Positions 42,089-50,554 of a DNA stretch of 64,000 nucleotides are shown here, one piece after another. The position numbers and the translations under genes were made by a program. This DNA comes from an uncultured Blautia sp. (lineage in GTDB: Bacteria > Bacillota > Clostridia > Lachnospirales > Lachnospiraceae). The stretch is from NCBI GenBank assembly GCA_900551075.1, contig URVB01000011.1, positions 35,656 through 99,655 on the forward strand. The letters run 5' to 3'. The notes under the pieces are model-generated. The model searched no databases, had not been told where the DNA came from, and was given only the letters and a program-made list of their open reading frames with translations. Within the stretch, counting starts at the first letter, position 1, and the number at the start of each line of letters is the position of its first letter.

Positions 42089-42550
42089 TCAACTATTCAG
42101 CATCTTGTGTACATCGTCTACTGTAACATCCATTTTTTGAGCGATTTCTGCATATGACATGTTTTTTGATAAAAAATATTCAACAACTGACTTCATGCTT
42201 TCGCCTACTTCAATTAAATGATCGTCTAAGTCATAGAAACGAATTACATGTTGTCCCCACGGGTGTTCTCTGATATCATGGAGCAAATTGATATCATCAC
42301 GTGAACGTAATTTCTTAATGAAACCATCAAAATCGTCTGATTCAAAAGATAATTCACAGTTATTGGCTTTAAATTTTATATCTTCTTTATTGATACCTGT
42401 TAACCAGTCAAAATCTTCCTGAAGTGAAAGACCGCAATCAAAAGTTATATTACGACCATAATCATCTACTACCTTTAGACCAAATAATTCTTCATAAAAT
42501 GACCTTGCGCGAGCAATATCTTTTACAGCAAATAAACACCCAAATTTCAT
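42089..42550 (-). CDS. VOC (glyoxalase/bleomycin-resistance fold) protein with C-terminal helix-turn-helix
   Basis: 153 aa. Residues 1-118 are a VOC module pair (MKFGCLFAVKDIARARSFYEELFG, HPWGQHVIRFYDLDDHLIEVGE). The last ~35 residues (YAEIAQKMDVTVDDVHKML) look like a small helix-turn-helix. It is the only minus-strand gene inside the biosynthetic region. VOC proteins include drug-binding self-resistance proteins, among them the mitomycin-binding Mrd, so a protective role is possible. The same architecture is also common as a stand-alone protein in Firmicutes, so this is a weak inference. Confidence 0.75.
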   Translation of the reverse strand: MKFGCLFAVKDIARARSFYEELFGLKVVDDYGRNITFDCGLSLQEDFDWLTGINKEDIKFKANNCELSFESDDFDGFIKKLRSRDDINLLHDIREHPWGQHVIRFYDLDDHLIEVGESMKSVVEYFLSKNMSYAEIAQKMDVTVDDVHKMLNS

Positions 42551-42751
42551 AACATCCCTATTCCTTTCATTTTTTATATTTTGGTTTACTAAATACAGAT
42601 GCTTTAATAAGAGTCTTTGGTATTGGATATTGCTTTTTTAATTAAATCAAAAAAATCATCCATCCAAAATGCAAGTTCGTTATTTGAGCGTTATTCTATG
42701 ATTTGAACTTGAACTTGTTATCTTATTTTTTTAAGCTTACTGTATACATTT

Positions 42752-42780
42752 ATATTACCATATATATATTCAATTGTCAC
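42752..42780 (-). promoter_or_regulatory. Candidate promoter for the minus-strand VOC gene
   Basis: Read on the minus strand: GTGACA (42780-42775), 17-base spacer, TAATAT (42757-42752), about 200 bases before ATG 42550. The rest of the 42551-42870 gap shows no gene. Confidence 0.4.
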
Positions 42781-42870
42781 TGTATTATTTGAAAAACTGT
42801 ATTTAAAATTTAAATCTGACAGATAAACTTTTTGCAGCTTTTAGTGTCTTACAGGATTATATAATGAAGA

Positions 42871-42941
42871 TGCAAAAACAGCTCAAAAAACAGCCAAAAT
42901 TCTACAATATATTGTTTTCTAAAGTAAATAGTTATAAGATG
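42871..42941 (+). promoter_or_regulatory. Activator-type promoter of the last sub-operon
   Basis: A 71-base element aligning without gaps to 4583-4653. TTGTTT (42912-42917), a 17-base spacer and TAAGAT (42935-42940). GCAAAAACA (42872) and GCCAAAATT (42893) are half-sites 21 bases apart. The remaining ~100 bases to ATG 43044 form an untranslated leader. Confidence 0.65.
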
Positions 42942-43043
42942 TAAAAAGTTAATAAGAATACAAGAAATAATGTACCAGTAGGAATATGCAGAGCTGCAGA
43001 CAAGTTCTGTGGTTTAAGTTAAAGGATTTAACAGGATATCATA

Positions 43044-43634
43044 ATGAGAAAATTAAGCGTAAAAAGAAGAATTAACGAGGATTGGTTGCAATGGATTTAT
43101 TGTGATAACGATCTTGAAATAAGTGTAAATCGGCTTACCAAGAATGCAGTCATTTTGTCGCTTTCGCATATAGAGCCGCAAATTGGTTATTGTTTTGAAG
43201 GAGAGTTTGATTTTGAAGCAGCCGGAAAGTGGTATCGATTTAAAAAGGGCGATAGTTATAAAATAATATCTAATATCAAACATGGGGCTAAAATATTAGA
43301 GACTATCATTGCATTAGATTTAAAGTATAGAAGTATTAAGAAAGAAACCAATTTAATAAAAACAGATTTATTGAAGTATAATTTTTATGAAGATGAGGAT
43401 GTGAGGATAAAACTTTATTTGGACAGAGAAAGTTTGGAGGCTGCAGAGATTTGTAATGAAAATGGGGTGGATACTTATATTATTTATATGGAAAATCCGG
43501 AAAGTAACAATTTGGATTTAGAACGGGAAGCTTTGGAGAAATACCAGATTTATTCTGTTTCGGATGCAGGGGAGGAGATAAGAACCCTGGCCCCGGGATT
43601 TATGATGATACAGATAAAACATAGCATTAGATAA
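43044..43634 (+). CDS. Cupin-like protein of unknown function
   Basis: 196 aa. The middle (GYCFEGEFDFEAAGKWYRFKKGDSYKI, described here by its ends: residues about 52-78) has the Gly-x-Gly and GD spacing of a cupin first motif, but few His ligands, so a metal site is uncertain. The C-terminal half is not recognised. It is the first gene after the regulated promoter at 42871 and is 12 bases from the ThDP enzyme gene. It could be a small isomerase, a binding protein or a regulator; I cannot choose. Confidence 0.5.
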   Translation: MRKLSVKRRINEDWLQWIYCDNDLEISVNRLTKNAVILSLSHIEPQIGYCFEGEFDFEAAGKWYRFKKGDSYKIISNIKHGAKILETIIALDLKYRSIKKETNLIKTDLLKYNFYEDEDVRIKLYLDRESLEAAEICNENGVDTYIIYMENPESNNLDLEREALEKYQIYSVSDAGEEIRTLAPGFMMIQIKHSIR

Positions 43635-43646
43635 CAGGAGGTTTTT

Positions 43647-45362
43647 ATGGCTTTAATTGATGGAGGTACATTAGTTGTTAAAGCATTGAAGAATGAAGGC
43701 ATATCACACATACATGGTCAAATTGGATTTTATGTAAGTCCTATATTTGCCGCCTGCTCAAATTTGAATCTCCCCATATACGATACAAGGCATGAGCAAG
43801 CCGCAGTACATATGGCAGAAGGCTATGCACAAGTCACCGGTAAAATTGGGGTCGCGGTTCTCACTGGCGGACCGGGTTTTATAAATGCAATTGGAGGTAT
43901 AGTAAAATGTTATGAGTCAAATACACCAGTCTTGGTGATAATCGGTGCATTTGATCCCGGCAGAAAGGATGTTGGTGGTCTTGAGGATATAAATCAGTTG
44001 GATATTATTAAGCAACATGTTAATTGGTGTGCAACAATATATAATACAAAGAGAATTCCAGAATATATTTCCATGGCGATTAGAAATGCATATATTGGAC
44101 AGAAGGGCCCCGTTGTGTTAGAAATTCCGATTCCCTATTTATTAAATAAGGTTGAAGAAACAGATATCTGCTGGCCCCATAAATTTGGGACAGATGCTGA
44201 GATATATGGCGATGTGAATAAAATAAAAGAGGCGGTAAAACTGTTGTATCAGGCTGAAAGACCGGTAATCCTGGCTGGGGATGCTATTTTTTATGACCAT
44301 GCTGAAGAAGAATTAACACGGTTTATAGAGCAGACGAACATTCCTGTTCTCACTGCAGACCTGGGGCGTGGTGTACTGCCGGATTCACATGATTTATGCT
44401 TTGCTTCAGGAAGAACAATTGAAGGAGGCCCTCAATTGTATGCATGGAAGCATGCAGATTATATCATGATTCTTGGAAAACATCTTGACTATTCAGTATC
44501 GTTTGGAAAAGCACCTATATTTGGAGAGCATCAGATTAAGGTGCAGATAGATATTGAGGGTAAAGAAATTGGCAAAAGCTCTGCCGCCATTGATATCGGT
44601 ATTATAGGAAATACGAATACAGTTCTGAGACAGTTTAGAGAGGAATTGAATATAGATAAAAAAATTAATCAGGATAAATTTAAAAAATGGCATAAAGAAC
44701 TGAAAACGGTTTATGAATCATTTTATACAAATTTAAGAGAGCAGGCCGTAATAAAAAAAAGTCCTGTTCATCCAATTAGCATATTCCGTGCGATTGATAA
44801 AGTTATCCCGGAAAACAGGATATTAGTACTGGACGGTTCTAATGCGATGTTCTGGGGAAGCCTGTTGTTTTCCTGTAATGAGACAGATTCTCTACTGATT
44901 GGTCCAAATGGAACATTTGGACCAATGGGGACAGGTCTTCCAGTGGCTCTGGGAGCTAAAATTGCAGCACCGGAAAAAACAGTCATATTATATTCCGGAG
45001 ATGGATCTCTTGGATTCAATTTATCAGAAATTGATTCGGCTGTCAGATGCGGAATAAAAATAGTAATCATCGTGCATAACGATGCCGCATGGGGATTTTG
45101 TAAGGATACCCAGAGATGTCTGTTTGGAAATGTTGCCAGTGAGTATGCTACGAACTTGGGATTTGTCAGTTATGAGAAAGTTGTAATAGCCCTTGGAGGA
45201 TATGGGGAAATGATTGACCATGCAGATACATTGGAAGCTGCGTTGCATAGGGCTGTTCAGAGCAAGACAATCGCATGTATAAATATCATGACAGATGGTG
45301 TTATGTCACCCGGAGCAAAGTTTTTAAATAAGTCTTTACGGGACGCTGGCTGTTCTAACTAA
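43647..45362 (+). CDS. Thiamine-diphosphate enzyme, acetolactate-synthase-like
   Basis: 571 aa, full-length three-domain ThDP enzyme. The catalytic Glu is in DTRHEQAAVHMAEGYA (about 51), and the ThDP/Mg site is GDGSLGFNLSEID (about 452) continuing to VHNDAAWGF, where the usual Asn-Asn metal ligand region is His-Asn-Asp. It probably performs a decarboxylation and carboligation on a 2-oxo acid. No small regulatory subunit is next to it, which argues against branched-chain amino-acid synthesis. It could supply an unusual precursor; a transketolase-like use is conceivable but not supported by the family. Confidence 0.85.
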   Translation: MALIDGGTLVVKALKNEGISHIHGQIGFYVSPIFAACSNLNLPIYDTRHEQAAVHMAEGYAQVTGKIGVAVLTGGPGFINAIGGIVKCYESNTPVLVIIGAFDPGRKDVGGLEDINQLDIIKQHVNWCATIYNTKRIPEYISMAIRNAYIGQKGPVVLEIPIPYLLNKVEETDICWPHKFGTDAEIYGDVNKIKEAVKLLYQAERPVILAGDAIFYDHAEEELTRFIEQTNIPVLTADLGRGVLPDSHDLCFASGRTIEGGPQLYAWKHADYIMILGKHLDYSVSFGKAPIFGEHQIKVQIDIEGKEIGKSSAAIDIGIIGNTNTVLRQFREELNIDKKINQDKFKKWHKELKTVYESFYTNLREQAVIKKSPVHPISIFRAIDKVIPENRILVLDGSNAMFWGSLLFSCNETDSLLIGPNGTFGPMGTGLPVALGAKIAAPEKTVILYSGDGSLGFNLSEIDSAVRCGIKIVIIVHNDAAWGFCKDTQRCLFGNVASEYATNLGFVSYEKVVIALGGYGEMIDHADTLEAALHRAVQSKTIACINIMTDGVMSPGAKFLNKSLRDAGCSN

Positions 45363-45459
45363 ACTTATGCAGTAGAATTGATTCGGATTTTTTTGCACCA
45401 TGTTTACCAAAGGTGTGGCTTATGATTCTGCAAAAGATATTATACGAGGAGGTATAAAA

Positions 45460-46680
45460 ATGAAAGGAAAAAGAATGAATAACAGATTATTTACTTCAGA
45501 ATCAGTAACGGAAGGACATCCTGATAAAATATGTGATCAAATATCGGACGCTATTTTGGATGAGGTTATGAAAAGGGATCCAAATGGCAGAGTAGCTTGC
45601 GAAACAGCAATCACAACCGGATTGGTATTAGTAATGGGAGAAATATCCGCTAATACAAATTTAGAAATACCCCAAATTGTCAAGAATGTTATTTCTGATA
45701 TTGGATATACCAAAGAGGAATTTGGCTTTAATGTAGAGAATTGTGAAATTATAGTCGCTTTGGATGAGCAGTCTACAGATATTGCCATGGGCGTAGATAA
45801 AGCATATGAAACAAAGATAAGCGAGAGTGAAAAATCGACGGGCGCCGGTGATCAGGGCATGATGTTTGGATATGCGACAGATGAAACCGAAGAGTATATG
45901 CCTTACTCAGCAGTATTGGCTCATAAATTGGCATATCAACTTACAAAAGTAAGGAAAAATGGTACTTTAGCCTATTTACGTCCTGATGGGAAGACACAAG
46001 TAACAGTAGAATATGATCAGGAAGGCAACCCCTTCCGAATAGATACGGTGGTTCTGTCTACCCAGCATTCTCAGGATGTCAATCAAAAACAAATAAAAGA
46101 AGATATAAAAAAATATGTCTTTGATAAAATAATTGATAAAAATATGATTGACGAGGAAACCAGGTTTTTTGTTAATCCTACTGGACGTTTTGTAATTGGA
46201 GGTCCTCATGGAGATAGTGGATTAACTGGTCGTAAAATAATTGTAGATACATATGGAGGAGCCGCCAGACATGGTGGTGGTGCTTTTTCCGGAAAAGATT
46301 GTACAAAAGTAGATCGGTCTGCGGCATATGCAGCTCGGTATATAGCCAAAAATATAGTAGCGGCAGGATTGGCTAAAAAGTGCGAGGTACAATTATCATA
46401 TATTATCGGTGTAGCAAATCCTGTTTCAATAAACGTAGAGACTTATGGGACGAGTAAATTAAGCGAAATAGAATTAATTCAGATTATTCGGAAGAATTTT
46501 GATTTATGTCCGGATGGTATAATTAATATGCTGAATTTGAGGCGGCCAATTTATAGAAAAACATCGGCTTACGGACACTTTGGCAGGAATGACATAGATT
46601 TTCCATGGGAAAATACGGATAAAATTGCCGAATTAAGAAAGTATTTAAGACACATATCCACAGAAGGGGGTTCTGTATGA
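45460..46680 (+). CDS. metK: S-adenosylmethionine synthetase
   Basis: About 406 aa from ATG 45460 (GAGGAGG seven bases upstream). TSESVTEGHPDKICDQISDAILD, GAGDQGMMFGYA, and GGPHGDSGLTGRKIIVDTYGG are standard MetK motifs. It converts Met and ATP to SAM. A copy inside the cluster makes sense with three radical-SAM proteins and two methyltransferase-type proteins drawing on SAM; the housekeeping copy is presumably elsewhere. It overlaps the next gene by four bases. Confidence 0.93.
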   Translation: MKGKRMNNRLFTSESVTEGHPDKICDQISDAILDEVMKRDPNGRVACETAITTGLVLVMGEISANTNLEIPQIVKNVISDIGYTKEEFGFNVENCEIIVALDEQSTDIAMGVDKAYETKISESEKSTGAGDQGMMFGYATDETEEYMPYSAVLAHKLAYQLTKVRKNGTLAYLRPDGKTQVTVEYDQEGNPFRIDTVVLSTQHSQDVNQKQIKEDIKKYVFDKIIDKNMIDEETRFFVNPTGRFVIGGPHGDSGLTGRKIIVDTYGGAARHGGGAFSGKDCTKVDRSAAYAARYIAKNIVAAGLAKKCEVQLSYIIGVANPVSINVETYGTSKLSEIELIQIIRKNFDLCPDGIINMLNLRRPIYRKTSAYGHFGRNDIDFPWENTDKIAELRKYLRHISTEGGSV

Positions 46681-47087
46681 AACTGCATCATATAGGAATT
46701 GTTGCTAAAAATGGAGAAGAGGCAGGGAAGAATTTATGTTCTTTTATTCCATTTGACAATGTGGGAGAAATGCAACACGTTTTATCACAACAGGTCACAA
46801 TTCAGCTTTTTCAAACTGGCAATATTTTTTTAGAGATTATTTCACCGGATAGTATGGAATCCAAAATTTATAAATACGCAAACAAGGGCGGAGGGTTTCA
46901 CCATCTTTGTTTTGAGGTGGATAATGTTGGGGAAACATTTCGAGACGCGATAAAAAAGGGCGCAAAACCTATTATATATCCTGTTATTGGGTTTGAGAAC
47001 CGCATTACAGCATTTATTTTCTTACCGTTTATAGATCCTAATTTTAATTTGATCGAACTTGCGGAAAAAAAGCATACGAATACATGA
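46677..47087 (+). CDS. VOC-family epimerase/isomerase-like protein
   Basis: 136 aa. His4/His5 in KLHHIGI, Glu in NIFLEIISP, His in GFHHLCFEV and Glu in LIELAEK give the metal set of methylmalonyl-CoA epimerase-type VOC enzymes. Length is normal for a single-chain epimerase. It overlaps metK and lies before the dehydroquinate synthase gene. The substrate is unknown; a carrier-bound or CoA-bound acid is a fair guess. Confidence 0.75.
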   Translation: MKLHHIGIVAKNGEEAGKNLCSFIPFDNVGEMQHVLSQQVTIQLFQTGNIFLEIISPDSMESKIYKYANKGGGFHHLCFEVDNVGETFRDAIKKGAKPIIYPVIGFENRITAFIFLPFIDPNFNLIELAEKKHTNT

Positions 47088-47111
47088 AAAATAATCCAGA
47101 GGTAAAAGTAA

Positions 47112-48194
47112 ATGATGCATTTAAATGTAAAGTTAAAAAGCAGTTCATATCCAATAGCCATTACAAACAGTTTTGACGCTTTGGAACAGTACATCGATAA
47201 AAACCCGCATAAATGCATAATTCTTACGGATGACAATCTGGAAAAGCTTTATTTGCAGGATTTATGTTTATCCTGTGAAAAGATTTTTAATAAAATTTTA
47301 TTTTTTGTTGTTAAGTCCGGCGAGAAAAGTAAATCTCTTGAAACTGCTAAAGAAATATATCTTTTCCTTATGAAAAACTCAGTATGCAGGCAGGATGTCC
47401 TGATTTCGCTGGGTGGAGGTGTAATTGGTGATCTTGGTGGCTTTGTAGCGGCAACTTACCTTCGCGGTATTTCATTTATACAAGTACCAACATCATTACT
47501 TGCGCAAGTGGACAGCAGTATTGGAGGAAAAACTGCCGTTAATTTAAATAAGATTAAAAATATGGTGGGGGTTTTTTATCAACCGAGAGCGGTTTATGTT
47601 AATTATACTGTTTTAAAGACTCTTCCTGTTAAAGAACTGAAAAATGGACTTATAGAAGTTTTAGTGCATGCGATTATTAAAGATGAAAAATTATTTTTTT
47701 TCATCGAAGAAAATTTGGAAGAAATTTTGCGACTTAACACCTATTTGCTTGAGTCATTAATCTATTATAATTGTAAAATTAAAAGTCGAATAGTTCAAAA
47801 TGATGAAAACGATTTGGGCGAACGAGCAACTCTTAATTTAGGACATACTTTAGGGCATGCAATTGAGAGTTTTTATGATTACAAATATAGTCATGGCGAG
47901 TGCGTAGCAATAGGAATAATCGGAGCATGTTATATCTCGGAAAAATTAAATTTTATAACATCTGAGACAACGAATCGTATAAAATCTCTGTTATTGAGAA
48001 TGCATGCATTACATAGTATTCAGTATTGTGACAAAGAGAAGATTATTGATAATTTAATGCATGACAAAAAAGTGATAGACGGGAAGGTTTTTTTTATCCT
48101 TCCCATAAGAATAGGGGCGGCAATAAAGTATAAGATTGAGGATATCAAATATATAAGAGAAGCATTAGATCTTCTTATAGCTACGGAGTGCTGA
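47112..48194 (+). CDS. aroB: 3-dehydroquinate synthase family (RifG-like, amino-DHQ synthase)
   Basis: 360 aa. GGGVIGDLGGFVAATYLRGISF, VPTSLLAQVDSSIGGKTAVN, and the zinc/metal residues in NLGHTLGHAIE and YSHGECVAIG are canonical. It closes the ring of DAHP or amino-DAHP. With the DAHP synthase, dehydroquinase and AHBA synthase it completes the ring-forming part of AHBA biosynthesis, although it is separated from them by more than 10 kb. An aminocyclitol-type DHQ-synthase homologue is the alternative; the conserved motifs look closer to true AroB. Confidence 0.9.
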   Translation: MMHLNVKLKSSSYPIAITNSFDALEQYIDKNPHKCIILTDDNLEKLYLQDLCLSCEKIFNKILFFVVKSGEKSKSLETAKEIYLFLMKNSVCRQDVLISLGGGVIGDLGGFVAATYLRGISFIQVPTSLLAQVDSSIGGKTAVNLNKIKNMVGVFYQPRAVYVNYTVLKTLPVKELKNGLIEVLVHAIIKDEKLFFFIEENLEEILRLNTYLLESLIYYNCKIKSRIVQNDENDLGERATLNLGHTLGHAIESFYDYKYSHGECVAIGIIGACYISEKLNFITSETTNRIKSLLLRMHALHSIQYCDKEKIIDNLMHDKKVIDGKVFFILPIRIGAAIKYKIEDIKYIREALDLLIATEC

Positions 48195-48922
48195 GCGTAT
48201 GCAATACAATGAGTTATGAGGTTCTGGTATTGATAAAACAATATGTGCTTAATATAAAAGAATTTAAAGAAGATATGCTATTTATGCGTTTTAGAGAGCT
48301 AATATCAGAAGAACGTGCAAGTAAAATAAAAAATATATATCACGAAAAAGATCGACTTCGCAGCCTTTATGCAGAAATTCTATTGCGATATGGGTTACAA
48401 AAGGAAGGAATAACAAAAGATATATCGTTTAGATATAATCAAAATGGAAAGCCTGAACTGAAATACCAAAAAGATTTGCATTTCAATATTTCACATTCAG
48501 GAAATTGGATTGTGTGTGTCATCTCGTCAGGCTCTGTGGGCGTAGATGTAGAGCAGATAAATAATTCCTCGGGAATGGATATTGCCAAACGTTTTTTTAC
48601 ACCATATGAATATAAGGCATTGCTGGATTGTCCCCAGGAAATACAGGCAGAATCCTTCTGTAAATTGTGGGTTTTAAAAGAAAGCTATGTAAAAGCACTT
48701 GGAACAGGAATTGATAAATCATTTGCTTCATATGGGTTTGAATTCAAAGGGCAAGAGGTGCAGATGCATACTGAAGAAAATGAAGAATATAAACATAGGG
48801 GTTATTATTTTTATGTATATCCAATTGAACCGGGATATAGGGCGGCAATTTGTTCAAAGGAGCATTATGCCGGAAAATATTACGTGGTGACAATGGATAA
48901 TTTGAAGACGGCATTATTATGA
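48188..48922 (+). CDS. Sfp-type 4'-phosphopantetheinyl transferase
   Basis: Up to 244 aa (GTG 48188, or ATG 48209 seven codons in; neither has a good ribosome site). The signatures are FNISHSGNW, GVDVEQ with the Mg-binding Asp/Glu (about 115-120) and FCKLWVLKESYVKALG. It attaches the phosphopantetheine arm to carrier proteins; the cluster has two ACPs and two PCP domains that need it. Last gene of the island, overlapping aroB. Confidence 0.9.
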   Translation: MLSVCNTMSYEVLVLIKQYVLNIKEFKEDMLFMRFRELISEERASKIKNIYHEKDRLRSLYAEILLRYGLQKEGITKDISFRYNQNGKPELKYQKDLHFNISHSGNWIVCVISSGSVGVDVEQINNSSGMDIAKRFFTPYEYKALLDCPQEIQAESFCKLWVLKESYVKALGTGIDKSFASYGFEFKGQEVQMHTEENEEYKHRGYYFYVYPIEPGYRAAICSKEHYAGKYYVVTMDNLKTALL

Positions 48923-49021
48923 TGTTGGGTCCGGCATGCAGTTTTATATTTGGCCCGGTTTGTGTAGCACCTTGAAAATTTCATATAAATGACTCTTTGT
49001 AGAGAGAAATCATGGTAAAGT

Positions 49022-49070
49022 AACCGCGGTATGTGCCAGATTTGCTACGTACCCACGGTATTTTTTTCTT
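49022..49070 (+). terminator. Terminator closing the biosynthetic cluster
   Basis: An imperfect stem formed by ACCGCGGTATGT (49023-49034) and ACGTACCCACGGT (about 49047-49059) is followed by seven T. It is 100 bases after the phosphopantetheinyl transferase stop and marks the change to GC-richer DNA. Confidence 0.65.
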
Positions 49071-49090
49071 TTTCCTGGTATTCCACACCC

Positions 49091-49160
49091 TATTGACAAG
49101 ATAAATGTAAATATTTATGAATACAACTGTCTTGTCAATAAGGAAACGATGTGCTATATT
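49091..49160 (+). promoter_or_regulatory. nadBCA promoter with inverted-repeat operator
   Basis: A perfect 11-bp inverted repeat TATTGACAAGA (49091-49101) / TCTTGTCAATA (49130-49140). The right arm contains the -35 box TTGTCA (49132-49137), followed by a 17-base spacer and TATATT (49155-49160). A repressor bound there would block the promoter. The NAD-synthesis repressor NiaR (YrxA) is the likely candidate in a Firmicute. Confidence 0.6.
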
Positions 49161-49217
49161 ATACAGGGTCAGGTAAAGCTGCCGTTCAAAGTTTGGCTGT
49201 GAACGACAGCAGGGTGA

Positions 49218-50528
49218 ATGGAACAACAGAAGAAAGATTGGAAAGAAATGAAAACAGATATTTTAATCGTCGGAAGCGGATGTGCGGGTCTATACTGTGC
49301 GCTTCATCTTCCGGAAGAAAAACGGGTAACAGTCATCACAAAATCAGACCTGGAAAGCAGTGACTCTTTTCTGGCACAGGGCGGTATGTGCATGTTGAAG
49401 GATGCAGACGATTACGAGAGCTATTTTGAGGATACCATGAAGGCAGGTCATTATGAAAATGACAGACAGTCTGTGGATATTATGATTCGTTCCTCTGCAG
49501 ATGTGGTGAAGGATTTGCTGAGCTACGGCGTAGAATTCCAGAGAGAGCCGGACGGTGGACTGGCTTTTACAAGAGAGGGCGCACACTCCGGAAAAAGGAT
49601 CCTTTTTCATGAGGATATTACCGGAAAGGAGATTACCAGCCGGCTTCTGGAGCAGGCGAAGCAGCAGAAAAATATCACACTTTTGGAACATACGGCGATG
49701 CTGGATCTCATCTGTGAGGAAAATGCCTGCTGCGGGGCAGTTCTCAGGATGGCGGATGGCAGAAGGGAGGCAGTCCCGGCAGCGTATACGGTTCTGGCAA
49801 CTGGCGGTATCGGCGGTCTCTACCGGCATTCCACAAATTTCCGGCATCTGACGGGGGATTCGATTGCGGTGGCAGTCCGTCATGGCATTCAGTTGAAGGA
49901 TATCAATTATATTCAGATTCATCCAACGACCCTCTATTCCTCGAAGGAAGAGGACAGAAGCTTTTTGATCTCGGAGTCTGTCAGAGGGGAAGGAGCAAAG
50001 CTTTATGATCAAAACATGAACCGCTTTGTGGATGAGCTGCTTCCGAGAGACCTGCTGACAGAGGCAATCCAAAAGCAAATGGAAAAGGACGGTACGGATT
50101 TTGTATGGGAGGATTTGAGGACTATTCCGGAAAAAGAATTGAACGGGCATTTTCCTAATATTGTAGAACATTGCCGGTCTATGGGATATGATGTGACCAG
50201 GGAGTGTATTCCGGTGGTTCCGGCCCAGCATTACTTTATGGGAGGAATTCAGGTGAACCATGAGAGCAGGACTTCTATGGAGAGACTGTATGCGGTAGGA
50301 GAGACGGCATGTAACGGTGTACACGGCAAAAACCGCCTGGCAAGCAATTCCCTGTTGGAAAGCCTTGTTTTTGCGAAACGTGCGGCCCTTGACATAACAG
50401 AAGGATACCAGGAGCAGCCGGTATCATTTTCAGAAGGCTGTGCGGATATTAAAATTACAGAAGATGATGCTGCCTTAGCGGAAGAATACAGATGGCTTGT
50501 ACTGACCGAAATCGAAAAGGCAGAATGA
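49218..50528 (+). CDS. nadB: L-aspartate oxidase
   Basis: 436 aa (or from ATG 49248, the first residue before the FAD fold). DILIVGSGCAGLYCALHL is the FAD-binding loop; DSFLAQGGMCM, the HTREGAHS-type active-site block (FTREGAHSGKRI), and the C-terminal GENACNGVHGKNRLASNSLLE equivalent (ETACNGVHGKNRLASNSL) identify NadB rather than fumarate reductase. It oxidises aspartate to iminoaspartate. Shorter at the C-terminus than the E. coli enzyme, as often in clostridia. First gene of nadBCA; the frame with nadC overlaps only in its longer reading. Confidence 0.9.
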   Translation: MEQQKKDWKEMKTDILIVGSGCAGLYCALHLPEEKRVTVITKSDLESSDSFLAQGGMCMLKDADDYESYFEDTMKAGHYENDRQSVDIMIRSSADVVKDLLSYGVEFQREPDGGLAFTREGAHSGKRILFHEDITGKEITSRLLEQAKQQKNITLLEHTAMLDLICEENACCGAVLRMADGRREAVPAAYTVLATGGIGGLYRHSTNFRHLTGDSIAVAVRHGIQLKDINYIQIHPTTLYSSKEEDRSFLISESVRGEGAKLYDQNMNRFVDELLPRDLLTEAIQKQMEKDGTDFVWEDLRTIPEKELNGHFPNIVEHCRSMGYDVTRECIPVVPAQHYFMGGIQVNHESRTSMERLYAVGETACNGVHGKNRLASNSLLESLVFAKRAALDITEGYQEQPVSFSEGCADIKITEDDAALAEEYRWLVLTEIEKAE

Positions 50529-50554
50529 GAAAAATAGCAGGAGGAATTAAAACG

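Noticed and set aside
4682..48922. Ansamycin polyketide cluster
   Set aside because: The AHBA genes suggested it, but there is no PKS module, ketosynthase-acyltransferase chain or amide synthase in the window.
49344..50324. Long minus-strand open frame opposite nadB
   Set aside because: Shadow of the GC-richer nadB gene; the composition (many Cys, His, Arg) and the lack of a ribosome site are typical of antisense frames.
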